Positions 28,922 to 40,437 of a stretch of 51,172 bases of DNA are shown piece by piece (within the stretch, counting starts at the first letter, position 1; each line of letters starts with the position of its first letter). The position numbers and the translations under genes are program-made. The DNA is from Xylophilus ampelinus (GTDB lineage: Bacteria > Pseudomonadota > Gammaproteobacteria > Burkholderiales > Burkholderiaceae_C): the NCBI RefSeq assembly GCF_901875635.1, contig NZ_CABFMN010000104.1:1-51172 (forward strand). The letters are read 5' to 3'. A model generated the notes under the pieces. It ran no database searches. It saw only the letters and a list, made by a program, of their open reading frames with translations, and was not told where the DNA came from.

Positions 28922-30171
28922 CGGTCGATCTCTCCGAACACGATGTCCAGGGTGCCGATCACCGCCACCGCGTCGGCAATCATGTGGCCACGCGCCATCT
29001 CGTCGAGGGCGGCGAGATGCGCGAAGCCCGGCGCACGGATCTTGAGGCGGTAGGGCTTGTTGGCGCCATCGCTCACCATGTAAATGCCGAACTCGCCCTT
29101 CGGGTGCTCGACGGCGGCATAGGCCTCGCCTTCGGGCACTCGGAAACCTTCGGTGAAGAGCTTGAAGTGGTGGATCAGCTCTTCCATGTTGGCCTTCATC
29201 GACTCGCGGGCGGGCGGCGCCACCTTGTGGTTGTCGGTGATGACCGGGCCCGGGTTGGCCTTCAGCCACTGCACGCACTGCGCAATGATCCGGTTGGACT
29301 GATTCATCTCCTCCATGCGGACGAGGTAGCGGTCGTAGCAGTCGCCGGTCTTGCCCACCGGGATGTCGAAGTCCATGCGGTCGTACACATCGTACGGCTG
29401 CTTCTTGCGCAGGTCCCAGGCGATGCCGGAGCCGCGCAGCATCGGGCCCGTCAGGCCCAGGTTCAGCGCGCGTTCGGGCGACATCACGCCGATGCCGACC
29501 GTGCGCTGCTTCCAGATTCGGTTGTCGGTCAGCAGCGTGTGGTATTCGCCCAGGTAGGTCTGGAAGCGCTTGGTGAAGCCCTCGAGGAAGTCGAGCACCG
29601 AGCCCTGCCGGTCCTCGTTCATGCGCTCGAGTGCCTTGGCGTTCTTGATCTTGCTGACCTTGTACTGGGGCATGCTGTCCGGCAGGTCGCGGTACACGCC
29701 GCCAGGACGGAAGTAGGCCGCATGCATGCGCGCACCGGAGACCGCCTCGTACACGTCGAACAGGTCTTCGCGCTCTCGGAAGGCGTAGATCAGGATGGTC
29801 GAGCTGCCGCAGTCGTTGCCGTGCGAGCCGAGCCACATGAGGTGGTTCAACAGGCGCGTGATCTCCGCGAACATGACGCGGATGTACTGGGCGCGGATCG
29901 GCACCTCGAGGCCGAGCAGCTTCTCGATGGCCAGGCAGTACGCATGCTCGTTGCACATCATCGACACGTAGTCGAGACGGTCCATGTACGGCAGCGACTG
30001 GATGTAGGTCTTGTGCTCGGCCAGCTTCTCGGTGGCGCGGTGCAGCAGGCCGATGTGCGGGTCGGCGCGCTGGACGACTTCGCCGTCGAGTTCGAGCACG
30101 AGGCGCAGAACACCGTGGGCCGCAGGATGCTGCGGACCGAAGTTCAGCGTGTAGTTCTTGATTTCAGCCAT
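28918..30171 (-). CDS. nuoD: NADH-quinone oxidoreductase subunit D
   Basis: A 417-residue 49-kDa-type subunit related to the large subunit of NiFe hydrogenases. The quinone-site residues H and Y lie in [13 protein letters not shown] near residues 13-25 and in [37 protein letters not shown] and the C-terminal FGEIDR end are standard. The product works with NuoC, encoded just upstream, and receives electrons via N2. It overlaps nuoE by four bases. Confidence 0.97.
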   Translation of the reverse strand: MAEIKNYTLNFGPQHPAAHGVLRLVLELDGEVVQRADPHIGLLHRATEKLAEHKTYIQSLPYMDRLDYVSMMCNEHAYCLAIEKLLGLEVPIRAQYIRVMFAEITRLLNHLMWLGSHGNDCGSSTILIYAFREREDLFDVYEAVSGARMHAAYFRPGGVYRDLPDSMPQYKVSKIKNAKALERMNEDRQGSVLDFLEGFTKRFQTYLGEYHTLLTDNRIWKQRTVGIGVMSPERALNLGLTGPMLRGSGIAWDLRKKQPYDVYDRMDFDIPVGKTGDCYDRYLVRMEEMNQSNRIIAQCVQWLKANPGPVITDNHKVAPPARESMKANMEELIHHFKLFTEGFRVPEGEAYAAVEHPKGEFGIYMVSDGANKPYRLKIRAPGFAHLAALDEMARGHMIADAVAVIGTLDIVFGEIDR

Positions 30172-30196
30172 GTTCGATCACCAGGGCACGACGCCC

Positions 30197-30805
30197 TCAG
30201 TGCAGGCCTCCATAGTTGTCTTCGCGGATCACGCGCGGCGTGACCTCTCGGGGTTCGATCGTCACCGGCTGGTACACCACACGCTGCAGTTCCGCGTCGT
30301 AGCGCATTTCAACGTGGCCCGAGAGCGGGAAGTCCTTGCGGAATGGGTGGCCGATGAAGCCGTAGTCGGTGAGGATGCGGCGCAGGTCGGGGTGGCCGTC
30401 GAAGACGATGCCGAAGAGGTCGAAGGCTTCGCGCTCGAACCAGTTGGCGGAGTTCCACAGCGCGTTGACCGACGGAACGACGGGAAAGTCGTCGTCCGGG
30501 CAGAAGACCTTCACACGCACCCGCTGGTTGAGGGACACCGACAGCAGGTGCGACACGGCGCAGTAGCGCAGGCCTTCCCAGTACTCGTCACGGTAGGAGG
30601 AGTAGTCGACGCCGCAGATGTCGACGAGCTGCTCGAACTGGCAGCCCGGCGCATCGCGCAGGATCTGCATCGCTTCGAGGTAGTGGGCCGCGTCCACCAC
30701 GGCGGTGACTTCGCCCTGGGCGACGGAAATGCGCTTGAGCTTGTCGCCCAGCGCAAGGGAGATGGTGTCCTTGAGGACCTGCGGATCGACAGCAAACGAC
30801 GTCAT
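30197..30805 (-). CDS. nuoC: NADH-quinone oxidoreductase subunit C
   Basis: A 202-residue 30-kDa-type subunit. The signature [24 protein letters not shown] is broken across residues about 129-152, followed by [24 protein letters not shown]. It supports the NuoB-NuoD interface. It is separate from nuoD, unlike the fused nuoCD of E. coli. The start MTSFAVD at 30805 is preferred over an upstream in-frame ATG (30829), which would overlap nuoB. Confidence 0.95.
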   Translation of the reverse strand: MTSFAVDPQVLKDTISLALGDKLKRISVAQGEVTAVVDAAHYLEAMQILRDAPGCQFEQLVDICGVDYSSYRDEYWEGLRYCAVSHLLSVSLNQRVRVKVFCPDDDFPVVPSVNALWNSANWFEREAFDLFGIVFDGHPDLRRILTDYGFIGHPFRKDFPLSGHVEMRYDAELQRVVYQPVTIEPREVTPRVIREDNYGGLH

Positions 30806-30821
30806 GGGGGCGTGGCTCCGA

Positions 30822-31310
30822 TCAGGCACGGGCGATGCTGTTGGTGCGACGCACCTTCTGCTGCAACTGGATGATCCCGTAGATCAGCGCCTCGGCCGTC
30901 GGCGGACAACCCGGCACGTACACGTCGACCGGCACGATCCGGTCGCAGCCGCGCACGACCGAGTAGCTGTAGTGGTAATAGCCGCCGCCGTTGGCGCACG
31001 AGCCCATTGACAGCACCCAGCGCGGCTCGGCCATCTGGTCGTAGACCTTGCGCAGCGCCGGCGCCATCTTGTTGCACAGCGTGCCGGCCACGATCATGAG
31101 GTCGGACTGGCGCGGACTGGCACGGAACACCTCGGCGCCGAAGCGGCCGATGTCGTAGCGCGCCGCGGCCGCATGCATCATCTCGACTGCGCAGCAGGCG
31201 AGGCCGAACGTCATCGGCCACAGCGAGCCGGTCTTGGCCCAGTTCACCACCGAGTCGTACGACGTGGTGATGAAGCCTTCCTTGAAAACACCTTCAATGG
31301 CCATGGCCAC
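30822..31310 (-). CDS. nuoB: NADH-quinone oxidoreductase subunit B (cluster N2)
   Basis: A 162-residue subunit holding the terminal 4Fe-4S cluster N2. The tandem cysteines appear in [11 protein letters not shown] near residues 35-45, with further ligands in [22 protein letters not shown] and [16 protein letters not shown] codons occur at 31310 and 31304; both fit, and the second gives the common MAIEGV start. It hands electrons to quinone. Confidence 0.96.
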   Translation of the reverse strand: MAMAIEGVFKEGFITTSYDSVVNWAKTGSLWPMTFGLACCAVEMMHAAAARYDIGRFGAEVFRASPRQSDLMIVAGTLCNKMAPALRKVYDQMAEPRWVLSMGSCANGGGYYHYSYSVVRGCDRIVPVDVYVPGCPPTAEALIYGIIQLQQKVRRTNSIARA

Positions 31311-31330
31311 ACACTCCTGCCGCGTTCAGT

Positions 31331-31690
31331 TCATTCCCAGTCAAGGGCACCTTTCTTCCACTCGTAGGCGAAGCCCACGACGAGGATCGCAAGGAACACC
31401 ACCGCAGCCCAGAAGCCGAGCGGGCCCACGTCCTTGAGCGCCACGGCCCAGGGAAAGAGGAACGCGATTTCGAGATCGAAAAGAATGAAGAGGATGGCCA
31501 CCAGGTAGTAGCGGACATCGAATTGCATGCGGGCGTTCTCGAAAGCCTCGAAGCCGCACTCGTAGGGGGAATTCTTCGCTGCGTCGGGTCGGTTGGGCCC
31601 AAGCACGTAACCGAGGACCTGAGGCGCGATGCCTACAGCGATACCGACCAGAATGAAGAGCAGGACGGGAAGGTAGGAATCGAGGTTCAT
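31331..31690 (-). CDS. nuoA: NADH-quinone oxidoreductase subunit A
   Basis: A 119-residue, three-helix membrane subunit. The loop motif [32 protein letters not shown] is present in pieces across residues about 32-62, with the acidic membrane residues in [14 protein letters not shown]. It is the first gene of the operon, 73 bases downstream of tRNA-Leu. No obvious promoter lies in that gap, so read-through from tpiA-secG-tRNA is likely. Confidence 0.96.
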   Translation of the reverse strand: MNLDSYLPVLLFILVGIAVGIAPQVLGYVLGPNRPDAAKNSPYECGFEAFENARMQFDVRYYLVAILFILFDLEIAFLFPWAVALKDVGPLGFWAAVVFLAILVVGFAYEWKKGALDWE

Positions 31691-31763
31691 CGGGAGCGTT
31701 CTTCTTTCACCGTCTGCGTACCGCAGAAAGGCCTTCGTGGAGAAGTCTTCTGCGGATGCAATC

Positions 31764-31848
31764 TGGTGCGGTCGGCGAGACTCGAACTCGCACAGCTTTC
31801 GCCACTACCCCCTCAAGATAGCGTGTCTACCAATTTCACCACGACCGC
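31764..31848 (-). tRNA. tRNA-Leu (GAG)
   Basis: An 85-nt class II tRNA with encoded CCA. The acceptor GCGGTCG pairs with CGACCGC. The D-arm contains AAATTGGTAGAC, the anticodon stem CTATC/GGTAG holds loop TTGAGGG giving anticodon GAG, and a long variable arm and T-loop GTTCGAGTC follow. It reads CUC/CUU leucine codons. It sits between secG and nuoA, a position I recall as common in betaproteobacteria. Confidence 0.96.
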
Positions 31849-31983
31849 GGTTTGAAGCTGCCCGGATGGCATGAGGAGCCTTGTTTTGAAGGCGATTTGG
31901 CTTTCCGGACAGCTTTAGAGTTTACCCTGAAAAACGCTCCTGCATGCTGCGGCGCACTATAGAAAGTGGGCCGCGCGCGCGAA

Positions 31984-32400
31984 TCACTTCGAGGGGATTT
32001 GCGCAGGGTTCTGCGCAGGGCTCGACGCCGGCGCTGCGGGCGCGCTCGATGCCGCGCCACCCGAAGGAATCTGCGATGCCGAGTCCGGCGCCGGAGCCGC
32101 CGGCGCGGGCGCCGGAGCGCTCACCGGCGCGCGATCCAACAGGCTGCCACCGCTGGTCGGGCGCGCATGGCTGAAATAGGCCAGCAGCAAAGTGCAGGCG
32201 AAGAACACCGCGGCCAGCACCGCCGTGGTGCGCGACAGGAAGTTCGCGCTGCCACTGGCGCCGAAGAGGCTGCCTGCGCTGCCGCTGCCGAAGGCGGCGC
32301 CCATGTCCGCGCCCTTGCCATGCTGAAGCAGGATGAGCCCGACCATCGCGATCGCCGCGAGCATCTGCACGCCCACCAGAATGTTCAACATCACGTTCAT
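31984..32400 (-). CDS. secG: Preprotein translocase subunit SecG
   Basis: A 138-residue protein with two membrane helices: residues about 3-22, and about 58-76 after the conserved loop LLQHGKGADMGAAFGSGSAGSLFG. It is a non-essential helper of the SecYEG channel. The C-terminal about 50 residues are an Ala/Pro/Ser-rich tail that makes it longer than the E. coli protein (110 residues). The start at 32400 is used; Met4 is an alternative. It follows tpiA by 41 bases. Confidence 0.94.
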   Translation of the reverse strand: MNVMLNILVGVQMLAAIAMVGLILLQHGKGADMGAAFGSGSAGSLFGASGSANFLSRTTAVLAAVFFACTLLLAYFSHARPTSGGSLLDRAPVSAPAPAPAAPAPDSASQIPSGGAASSAPAAPASSPAQNPAQIPSK

Positions 32401-32441
32401 TCGTCAATACTCCTTGTTCGCTCGGGCGAGTCGCGCTGCCT

Positions 32442-33197
32442 TCAGCGCGCCGCCGCAATGATCTGCAGAAAGTCGGGGGCCTTCAGCGAGGCGCCACCGA
32501 TGAGGCCGCCGTCGATGTCGGCCTGGGCCAATAGCGACGCGGCGTTGGCCGCGTTCATGCTGCCGCCGTAGAGGATGCGGATGCGCCCCGCCAGATCGCC
32601 GGCCGCATGGTGCAGCTGAGCGCGCAGCACCGCGTGCACCGCCTGCGCCTGCTCGGGCGTGGCCGTCCTGCCGGTGCCGATGGCCCACACGGGTTCATAG
32701 GCGACCACGATTTCGCTGATGCAATGGCCGTTGGTGTGGATCACGGCAGCCAGTTGGCGCCGCACCACCTCTTCCGTGTGGCCCGCCTCGCGCTCGGCCA
32801 GCGTCTCGCCCACGCACACGATGGGCGTGATGCCCGCCGCCAGCGCAGCCGCAGCCTTCGCAGCGACGGTCTCGTCGCTCTCGCCGTGGTACTGGCGGCG
32901 CTCCGAGTGACCGACGATGGCATAGCGCACGCCGAAGTCCTTGAGCATGGCAGCCGACTGCTCGCCGGTGTAGGCGCCCTGCGCATGGGCCGACACATCC
33001 TGCGCACCCAGCGCGATCGGCAAGCCATCGACCAGGCCCTGCACCTGCGCCAGGTAGGGAGCGGGCACGCACACCGCCACGTCGCATGCCGGCGCGCCGA
33101 CGCCTTCGCGAAGCGCACCAACCAATGCAGCGTTGGCCGCGAGGCCGCCGTTCATCTTCCAGTTGCCGGCGATCAGCTTCTTCTTCAGATTGGTCAT
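32442..33197 (-). CDS. tpiA: Triosephosphate isomerase
   Basis: A 251-residue TIM-barrel enzyme interconverting dihydroxyacetone phosphate and glyceraldehyde 3-phosphate. Catalytic residues are visible: Lys in AGNWKMNG near residue 13, His in VGHSERR near 97, and Glu in [10 protein letters not shown] near 168, with the phosphate loop [11 protein letters not shown] near 209. The ATG at 33197 is preferred. A GTG at 33209 in frame would overlap the upstream oxidoreductase gene, so coupling with that gene is possible. Confidence 0.96.
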   Translation of the reverse strand: MTNLKKKLIAGNWKMNGGLAANAALVGALREGVGAPACDVAVCVPAPYLAQVQGLVDGLPIALGAQDVSAHAQGAYTGEQSAAMLKDFGVRYAIVGHSERRQYHGESDETVAAKAAAALAAGITPIVCVGETLAEREAGHTEEVVRRQLAAVIHTNGHCISEIVVAYEPVWAIGTGRTATPEQAQAVHAVLRAQLHHAAGDLAGRIRILYGGSMNAANAASLLAQADIDGGLIGGASLKAPDFLQIIAAAR

Positions 33198-33205
33198 CTC
33201 GGGAT

Positions 33206-34192
33206 TCACCAGGTCAGCACGATCTTGCCGACGTGCTGGTTGGACTCCATCAGGGTGTGGGCTTTCGCCGCATCGGCAGCCGCGAAGGTGCTATGGATCA
33301 CCGGTTTCACCCGGCCGGCCGCAAGCAACGGCCAGACCTGTTCGCGCAGCGCCTGAGCGATGGCACCCTTGAACGCCACCGGCCGCGGACGCAGGGTCGA
33401 GCCGGTGATGGTCAGCCGGCGGCGCAGCACCTGCCCGGCATTGAATTCGCTCTTGACGCCGCCCTGCACGGCGATGACGACCAAGCGGCCGTCCTCGGCC
33501 AGGCAGTCGATTTCGCGCGCCACGTAGTCCCCCGCCACCATGTCCAGCACGACGTCGACGCCACGACCATCGGTCAGGCGCTTGGCTTCGGCAGCGAAAT
33601 CGCTGCTGCGGTAGTTGATGGCATGGTCGGCGCCGAGTGCCAGGCAGGCCTCGCACTTGGCGTCGCTGCCGGCGGTGGCGATCACCGCCGCGCCCATGGC
33701 CTTGGCCAACTGGATCGCCGTCACGCCGATGCCGCTCGTGCCGCCCTGCACCAGCAGCGTTTCGCCGCGCTGCAGGCGCCCGCGCTGGAACACGTTGCTC
33801 CAGACGGTGAAGAAGGTCTCGGGCAGCGATGCCGCCTCGATGTCGCTCCAGCCCGCCGGCACTGGCAGGCACTGGGCCACCGGCGCCACGCACAGTTGCG
33901 CATAGCCGCCACCAGCCACCAGCGCGCACACGCGATCACCGATCGACAGGCCGGCAGCAGCCAGCGCCTGGGCATCGCCGGCCACGATCTGTCCGGCGAC
34001 TTCGAGTCCGGGCAGGTCGGATGCGCCCGGCGGCACCGGGTAGTTGCCTGTGCGCTGCAGGACGTCGGGCCGGTTGACGCCGCTGGCGCCCACGCGGATC
34101 AGCGCTTCGCCAACGCCCGCGACCGGGTCGGGCCGCTCGGCCAGGCGCAGCACCTCGGGGGCGCCGTAAGACGTGATCTCGATGGCTTTCAT
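33206..34192 (-). CDS. NAD(P)H quinone oxidoreductase (zinc-free MDR family, PIG3-like)
   Basis: A 328-residue medium-chain dehydrogenase/reductase. The N-terminal GroES-like domain has [19 protein letters not shown] near residues 38-56. The nucleotide-binding segment [20 protein letters not shown] near 145-164 fits NADPH. Zinc ligands of alcohol dehydrogenases are absent, so it belongs to the quinone oxidoreductase group close to PIG3. The physiological acceptor is unknown. Its 3' end sits 8 bases before the tpiA ATG. Confidence 0.9.
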   Translation of the reverse strand: MKAIEITSYGAPEVLRLAERPDPVAGVGEALIRVGASGVNRPDVLQRTGNYPVPPGASDLPGLEVAGQIVAGDAQALAAAGLSIGDRVCALVAGGGYAQLCVAPVAQCLPVPAGWSDIEAASLPETFFTVWSNVFQRGRLQRGETLLVQGGTSGIGVTAIQLAKAMGAAVIATAGSDAKCEACLALGADHAINYRSSDFAAEAKRLTDGRGVDVVLDMVAGDYVAREIDCLAEDGRLVVIAVQGGVKSEFNAGQVLRRRLTITGSTLRPRPVAFKGAIAQALREQVWPLLAAGRVKPVIHSTFAAADAAKAHTLMESNQHVGKIVLTW

Positions 34193-34233
34193 GGTCTTTT
34201 CGTGCTCCAGCGCCCGCGGGATGGGCGCAAGAC

Positions 34234-34273
34234 GCTATAAAAAAGAGAGCAAGCCCCGCGCTGGCGCGGGGCT
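34234..34273 (-). terminator. Intrinsic terminator of rpsO-pnp
   Basis: Read leftward, AGCCCCGCG, loop CCAG and CGCGGGGCT form a perfect nine-base-pair stem, followed by TTGCTCTCTTTTTT. It lies six bases past the pnp stop and ahead of the oxidoreductase gene. Confidence 0.88.
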
Positions 34274-34278
34274 CGAGG

Positions 34279-36609
<2,331 letters not shown>

Positions 36610-36679
36610 GATTGCTCCTTTATTGATAGCAGGCCACACAGGACCCGCGGGCGTTGGAGCGCAATTCAGAACACGATGC

Positions 36680-36716
36680 CATTCCAGCGGGGCCCGGCCC
36701 GGACCCCATTGGAATG
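36680..36716. repeat. Inverted repeat in the pnp leader
   Basis: CATTCCA..GGGG and CCCC..TGGAATG are arms around an 11-base loop, about 70 bases upstream of the pnp ATG and 36 bases after the rpsO terminator. In the pnp transcript it would form a stem. E. coli pnp is autoregulated through an RNase III-cut leader stem, so an analogous role is possible but not shown. Confidence 0.5.
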
Positions 36717-36752
36717 ACACAGCTTCGCTCTGTTTTGCGGTCTCCGAAGTAG

Positions 36753-36788
36753 AAAACGCCTGAGCTAGCGGACTAACTCAGGCGTTTT
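36753..36788 (-). terminator. Terminator after rpsO (works on both strands)
   Basis: AAAACGCCTGAG and CTCAGGCGTTTT pair perfectly over 12 bases around a 12-base loop. It lies 15 bases after the rpsO stop and is flanked by A/T tracts on both sides, so it is symmetric. It should reduce read-through from rpsO into pnp. Confidence 0.85.
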
Positions 36789-36802
36789 TGCAAAGGCAGG
36801 TC

Positions 36803-37069
36803 TTACTTGCGCAGACCCAGCTTGGCGATCAGGGCGGTGTAGCGGTCGGCGTCCTTGGACTTGAGGTAGTCCAGGAGCTTGCGGCGGCGGCTCACCATGC
36901 GCAGCAGGCCACGGCGACCATGGTGGTCCTTGGCGTGCGTCTTGAAATGGGGGGTGAGTTCGTTGATGCGGGCGGTCAGGATGGCCACTTGCACTTCTGG
37001 GCTGCCCGTGTCGTTGGCGGCGCGTGCGTTGTCCTTGACGATGTCCGCCTTCTTGTCGGCTGCGATCAT
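36803..37069 (-). CDS. rpsO: 30S ribosomal protein S15
   Basis: An 88-residue four-helix protein that binds the central domain of 16S rRNA. The pattern [17 protein letters not shown] near residues 20-36, [18 protein letters not shown] and [11 protein letters not shown] is diagnostic. The start MIAADKK at 37069 gives the usual length; the frame continues upstream without a better start. It lies upstream of pnp, the classical order. Confidence 0.97.
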   Translation of the reverse strand: MIAADKKADIVKDNARAANDTGSPEVQVAILTARINELTPHFKTHAKDHHGRRGLLRMVSRRRKLLDYLKSKDADRYTALIAKLGLRK

Positions 37070-37159
37070 TTTAAAAGTTTCCCGTTCCAAAGATGTTTGA
37101 CTTGCGGCGCGCGCTGGAACTGAACGCGCCGTGCGCCTTGCGGCATGCAAAGCCTCGGG

Positions 37160-37165
37160 ATTATA
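37160..37165 (-). promoter_or_regulatory. Consensus -10 box, probable rpsO promoter
   Basis: A perfect TATAAT on the minus strand overlaps the soxR stop codon and lies 91 bases upstream of the rpsO ATG. The matching -35 region (CAGGCG at a 17-base spacing) is weak. The position fits a promoter for rpsO-pnp with a leader of about 80 bases. Confidence 0.5.
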
Positions 37166-37631
37166 TACCGGCGACCTTGTCCGCCTGCCATGGCCCCAAC
37201 CGGTGCGCCCCCGGGCCGAGCGCGGCCATCTCGTCCGCCGGGTTGCGCAGCACACACCGGTCCAGCGACAAGCAGCCGCAGCCGATGCAGTCCGACAGCG
37301 AATCGCGCAGCCGCTCGAGCTGGGCGATGCGCTCGTCCAATTCGGCCCGCCAGCGCGTCGACATCGCCGCCCAATCCTCGCGCGTGGGCGTGCGGCCCTG
37401 GGGCAGCGTGGCCAGCGCCTCGCCCACGTCGGCCAGCGGCACCCCGACCCGCTGCGCCACCCGGATCACGGCGACGCGCCGCAGCATCTCGCGGCCATAG
37501 CGGCGCTGGTTGCCGGCGGTGCGCCGGCTCGCGATCAGGCCCTGCCGCTCGTAGAAATGCAGCGCGGAAACGTTCACCCCGCTTCGCTCGGCCAGTTCGC
37601 CAACGCTCATCTCGCCCGAAAGACGGTCCAT
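37161..37631 (-). CDS. soxR: Redox-sensing transcriptional activator SoxR
   Basis: A 156-residue MerR-family activator. The helix-turn-helix spans about residues 8-45 ([24 protein letters not shown]) and a dimerisation helix follows. The 2Fe-2S ligands C115, C118, C120 and C126 form the SoxR motif CxxCxCxxxxxC. It senses superoxide or redox-cycling compounds. ATG 37631 is used; MSVGEL seven codons later is an alternative. A SoxR box lies 40-55 bases upstream, in the divergent promoter. Confidence 0.93.
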   Translation of the reverse strand: MDRLSGEMSVGELAERSGVNVSALHFYERQGLIASRRTAGNQRRYGREMLRRVAVIRVAQRVGVPLADVGEALATLPQGRTPTREDWAAMSTRWRAELDERIAQLERLRDSLSDCIGCGCLSLDRCVLRNPADEMAALGPGAHRLGPWQADKVAGI

Positions 37632-37665
37632 CGCAACCCCTTGGTGACACGGCGCCTGCGCCCGC

Positions 37666-37696
37666 TTGACCTCAACAATGGTTGAGATATTAGTGT
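37666..37696 (+). promoter_or_regulatory. SoxR box in a 19-bp promoter spacer, reading rightward
   Basis: The palindrome CTCAACAATGGTTGAG (37671-37686) matches a SoxR-type operator. It lies between TTGACC (-35) and TAGTGT (-10) separated by 19 bases, the overlong spacing used by MerR-family activators. The promoter points away from soxR, toward a region with only a 48-codon reading frame (37704-37850) before the convergent aminotransferase gene. Confidence 0.7.
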
Positions 37697-37703
37697 GCGC
37701 GCC

Positions 37704-37850
37704 ATGCCCCTGCCCTCGCTCGGTTTTCTCCGCCAGTTGGCCCCAACGTCCGGCGCCCCATACACCTCGCGGCAGCCGCCCGCCTCGACGCCAGCGCCCC
37801 CACCAGGCGCCGTGCTCAGCCCTGCGGCTGCGCCGCCAGCCAAGCCTTGA
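37704..37850 (+). CDS. Possible 48-residue ORF downstream of the SoxR-box promoter
   Basis: An ATG starting eight bases after the -10 opens a 48-codon frame rich in Pro and Ala (MPLPSLGFLRQLAPTSG at the start). It ends in TGA and overlaps the 3' end of the convergent aminotransferase gene by 35 bases. There is no clear ribosome-binding site and I recognise no homologue. It may be a remnant of a lost SoxR target, a small protein, or not coding at all. Confidence 0.25.
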   Translation: MPLPSLGFLRQLAPTSGAPYTSRQPPASTPAPPPGAVLSPAAAPPAKP

Positions 37851-38988
37851 GCCGCTCGACGCCCTCCACCAGCCGCTGCGGGTCGCGCGAGGCGAAGCAC
37901 CAGCGCAGCCAGCCTTGCGCCTCGGGCGCAAAGGCGTTGCCCGGCGCAAGGCCCAGGCCGGCCTCCGCCACCAGGCGCTTGGCCACGTCGAGCGAGTCGG
38001 CAAAGCCCGCCAGCCGGAAGAAGGCGTACATGCCGCCGCGCGCGGGTGCCACCTCCACGCCGGGGAGTGCGGCCAGCAAGGGCAGCAGCGTGTCGCGGCA
38101 GGCCTTGAGGTGGGCGACGACGCGCGGCGTGATCTCGGCCTCGTGCGCCAGGGCGGCGAGGCCGGCACGCTGGGTGAACACGCTGGTGCAGGAGGTATTG
38201 AACTCGATCAGCTTGCCCATCGCGTCCATCAGCGACGCCGGCAGCACCAGCCAACCCAGGCGCCAGCCGGTCATGAGGAAGCTCTTGGAGAAGCTGTGCG
38301 CCACCACCAGACGGTCGCCCGGCGCCGCGAGGTCGAGGAAGCTCGGCGCACACGCCTTCGGCGTCGGCTCGTAATAGAGGCGTTCGTAGACCTCGTCCGC
38401 CAGGATCCAGGTGCCCGTCTGGCGGCAGTGCGCGAGGATCGCGGCCTGCTCCTCGCGCGTCAGCGTCCAGCCGGTAGGATTGTTCGGGGCGTTGACGATC
38501 AGCAGGCGCGTCGCCGGCGTCACCGCCGCGCGCAGTGCCTGCAGGTCCAGCGTCCATTGGCCGTCCACGGGCCGCAGCGGCACGCAGTGCACCTGTGCCC
38601 CCAGGATGGCCGGCTGCGCCGTCAGGTTGGGCCACACGGGGGTGACCGCCACCACCTCGTCGCCGGCGTCCACCAGCGCCTGCACCGCCAGCATCAGCGC
38701 ACTCACGCCGCCCGAGGTGACGGCGATCCGCTCGGGGCCGATGGCCGGATGCAGGCCCGACATGTAGCGGGCGATGGCGGCGCGCAGTTCCGGCAGCCCC
38801 AGGTTGTGGGCGTAGAAAGTCTCGCCCCGTTCGAGCGACTCGATGGCCGCGCGACGGATCGGCTCCGGCGTCACCTCGTCGCTTTCGCCGAACCAGAAGG
38901 CCAGCACGTCCTCGCGCCCGAGGCCGGCGTTGGCCACCTCGCGGATCTTGGAGGCTTCGAGTTGTTCAACGGCTGGGCGCATGGTCAC
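37816..38988 (-). CDS. Class I/II PLP-dependent aminotransferase
   Basis: A 390-residue aspartate-aminotransferase-fold enzyme. The Schiff-base lysine is K235 in HSFSKSFLMTGWRLGW. The substrate/cofactor segment NAPNNPTGW is at residues 166-174 and ADEVYERLYY follows near 197. The type resembles aromatic or general alpha-amino acid aminotransferases, but the substrate is not determinable. The ATG at 38988 gives full coverage. It lies downstream of an amino-acid-binding protein gene with a 127-base AT-rich gap between them. Confidence 0.88.
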   Translation of the reverse strand: MTMRPAVEQLEASKIREVANAGLGREDVLAFWFGESDEVTPEPIRRAAIESLERGETFYAHNLGLPELRAAIARYMSGLHPAIGPERIAVTSGGVSALMLAVQALVDAGDEVVAVTPVWPNLTAQPAILGAQVHCVPLRPVDGQWTLDLQALRAAVTPATRLLIVNAPNNPTGWTLTREEQAAILAHCRQTGTWILADEVYERLYYEPTPKACAPSFLDLAAPGDRLVVAHSFSKSFLMTGWRLGWLVLPASLMDAMGKLIEFNTSCTSVFTQRAGLAALAHEAEITPRVVAHLKACRDTLLPLLAALPGVEVAPARGGMYAFFRLAGFADSLDVAKRLVAEAGLGLAPGNAFAPEAQGWLRWCFASRDPQRLVEGVERLKAWLAAQPQG

Positions 38989-39115
38989 AGGATCTCGACT
39001 GAAGCGGGTTCACGATGCTGCCGGTCATCCGCAAGCCGGCGTGAGGCGGCAACGCGACAAATGGCAACGCTTTTTTGAAACAAAAGGATTCAAAAATAAA
39101 TGGGCGCACCAGCCC

Positions 39116-40405
39116 TCAGGCCGGCCGCTGCATGCGGCAGCTTGTCGGCATCTCGGTCAGGTCGGCGGGAATGTCCTTGACGACGCGAAAGCCGTAGCCC
39201 GAGCCTTCGACATCGAACGGCACGCCCGGCGTGCCCTGGCGGTCCATCACGCCGACCACGAGCGGCTGCTGGAACTGGTGGTCCGACGCGCGCATGTGCC
39301 CGCTGCGCCCGCCCAGGCTGACGCGAGCATGCTCGAGCCGCACGGCCACGTCCTGCGCATCGGTCGTGCGAGCCTGGGCGACGGCCTGCGCCAGCGCCTC
39401 CACCATGAGCTGCATGCGCATGTGCACGTAGTCGTCCGCGGGCTGCGGGAAGCGCTGGCGGAAGGCACGGTAGAAGGCCGCGGACTCCGGCGTCGGCACG
39501 TTGGGCAGCCAGTCGGCCACCGCGATCACCTTGCCCACGCCGGCCTCGCCGAGGGCGGCCGGGGCACCGAGCGCATTGCCGTAGAAGGTGTAGAACTTGC
39601 CGTCGAAGCCGACCTCGCGCGCGGCCTTCACGAGCAGCGTGAGGTCGTTGCCCCAGTTGCCCGTGATCACCGCCTGCGCACCGCTGGCCTTGATCTTCAC
39701 GGCATAGGGCGCGAAGTCCTTCACCCGGCCCATCGGGTGCAACTCTTCACCCACGACCTGGATGTCGGGCCGCAGCTGCGCCATCTGGCGCCTGCTCTCC
39801 CGCAGCACGGCCTGGCCGAAGCTGTAGTCCTGGCCGATGAGGTAGGCGCGCTGCACGGCACGGTCATCCTTGAGCACCTCCATCAGGGCCGTGACGCGCA
39901 TGTCGGCATGCGCGTCGAAGCGGAAGTGCCAGAAGCTGCAGCGCTCGTTGGTGAGGATCGGGTCCACCGCCGAGTAGTTGAGAAACAGGGCCTGGCGCGC
40001 GCGGGGGCTGCGTTCGTTGTGTTTGGCCAGCGCATCGAGGATGGCGGCAGCCGTCGCGGAGGAGTTGCCCTGCATGACCACGCCCGCGCCGTCGTCGATG
40101 GCCGAGCGCAGCGCCGACAGCGCCTCTTCCGTCTGGCCCTTGCTGTCATAGCGATCGATGCGCAAGGGACGAGCGCCGCCTGGCAGCGGCACGCCGCCGC
40201 GCTGGTTCACGCGCTCGGTGGCCCACAGCAGGTTGCGAAAGACCGCCTCGCCCGTGTTCGCGAAGGGGCCGCTGAGGCTTTCGACCAGGGCCAGCTGGAT
40301 GGGGGGCTGCGAACCCTTCGTGGCGGCATGGCCCAGGGCCGGCATGCATAGCGCCGCCGCGCCTGTTTTCAAGAGCGCGCGGCGCGAAATAAAGCGAGGA
40401 GTCAT
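39116..40405 (-). CDS. Periplasmic amino-acid-binding protein (Leu/Ile/Val family), Tat-exported, orphan
   Basis: A 429-residue substrate-binding protein. The N-terminus has a twin-arginine signal, SRRALLKTGAAALCMPALG. The mature start PPIQLALVESLSGPFANTGE and the segments GVVMQGNSSATAAAILDAL, QDYSFGQAV and VITGNWGNDL fit periplasmic binding protein type 1. No permease or ATPase gene is adjacent, so it may serve another transporter or a sensor. Two in three members of this family bind amino acids or aromatic acids; the ligand here is unknown. Confidence 0.86.
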   Translation of the reverse strand: MTPRFISRRALLKTGAAALCMPALGHAATKGSQPPIQLALVESLSGPFANTGEAVFRNLLWATERVNQRGGVPLPGGARPLRIDRYDSKGQTEEALSALRSAIDDGAGVVMQGNSSATAAAILDALAKHNERSPRARQALFLNYSAVDPILTNERCSFWHFRFDAHADMRVTALMEVLKDDRAVQRAYLIGQDYSFGQAVLRESRRQMAQLRPDIQVVGEELHPMGRVKDFAPYAVKIKASGAQAVITGNWGNDLTLLVKAAREVGFDGKFYTFYGNALGAPAALGEAGVGKVIAVADWLPNVPTPESAAFYRAFRQRFPQPADDYVHMRMQLMVEALAQAVAQARTTDAQDVAVRLEHARVSLGGRSGHMRASDHQFQQPLVVGVMDRQGTPGVPFDVEGSGYGFRVVKDIPADLTEMPTSCRMQRPA

Positions 40406-40406
40406 T

Positions 40407-40437
40407 CCCTTGAAACGCCGCGCGGCACGCCCTAGAT
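40407..40437 (+). promoter_or_regulatory. Sigma-32-like heat-shock promoter of hsp20
   Basis: CCCTTGAA (40407-40414), a 15-base spacer and CCCTAGAT (40430-40437) resemble the sigma-32 consensus CTTGAA...CCCCAT.T; the -35 is perfect and the -10 matches six of eight. It lies about 95 bases before the hsp20 ATG. The leader contains GGGACA/TGTCCC and CTCC/GGAG pairings near the ribosome-binding site. Confidence 0.6.

Noticed and set aside
31691..31763. A separate promoter for nuoA
   Set aside because: No acceptable -35/-10 pair was found between tRNA-Leu and nuoA; read-through is simpler.
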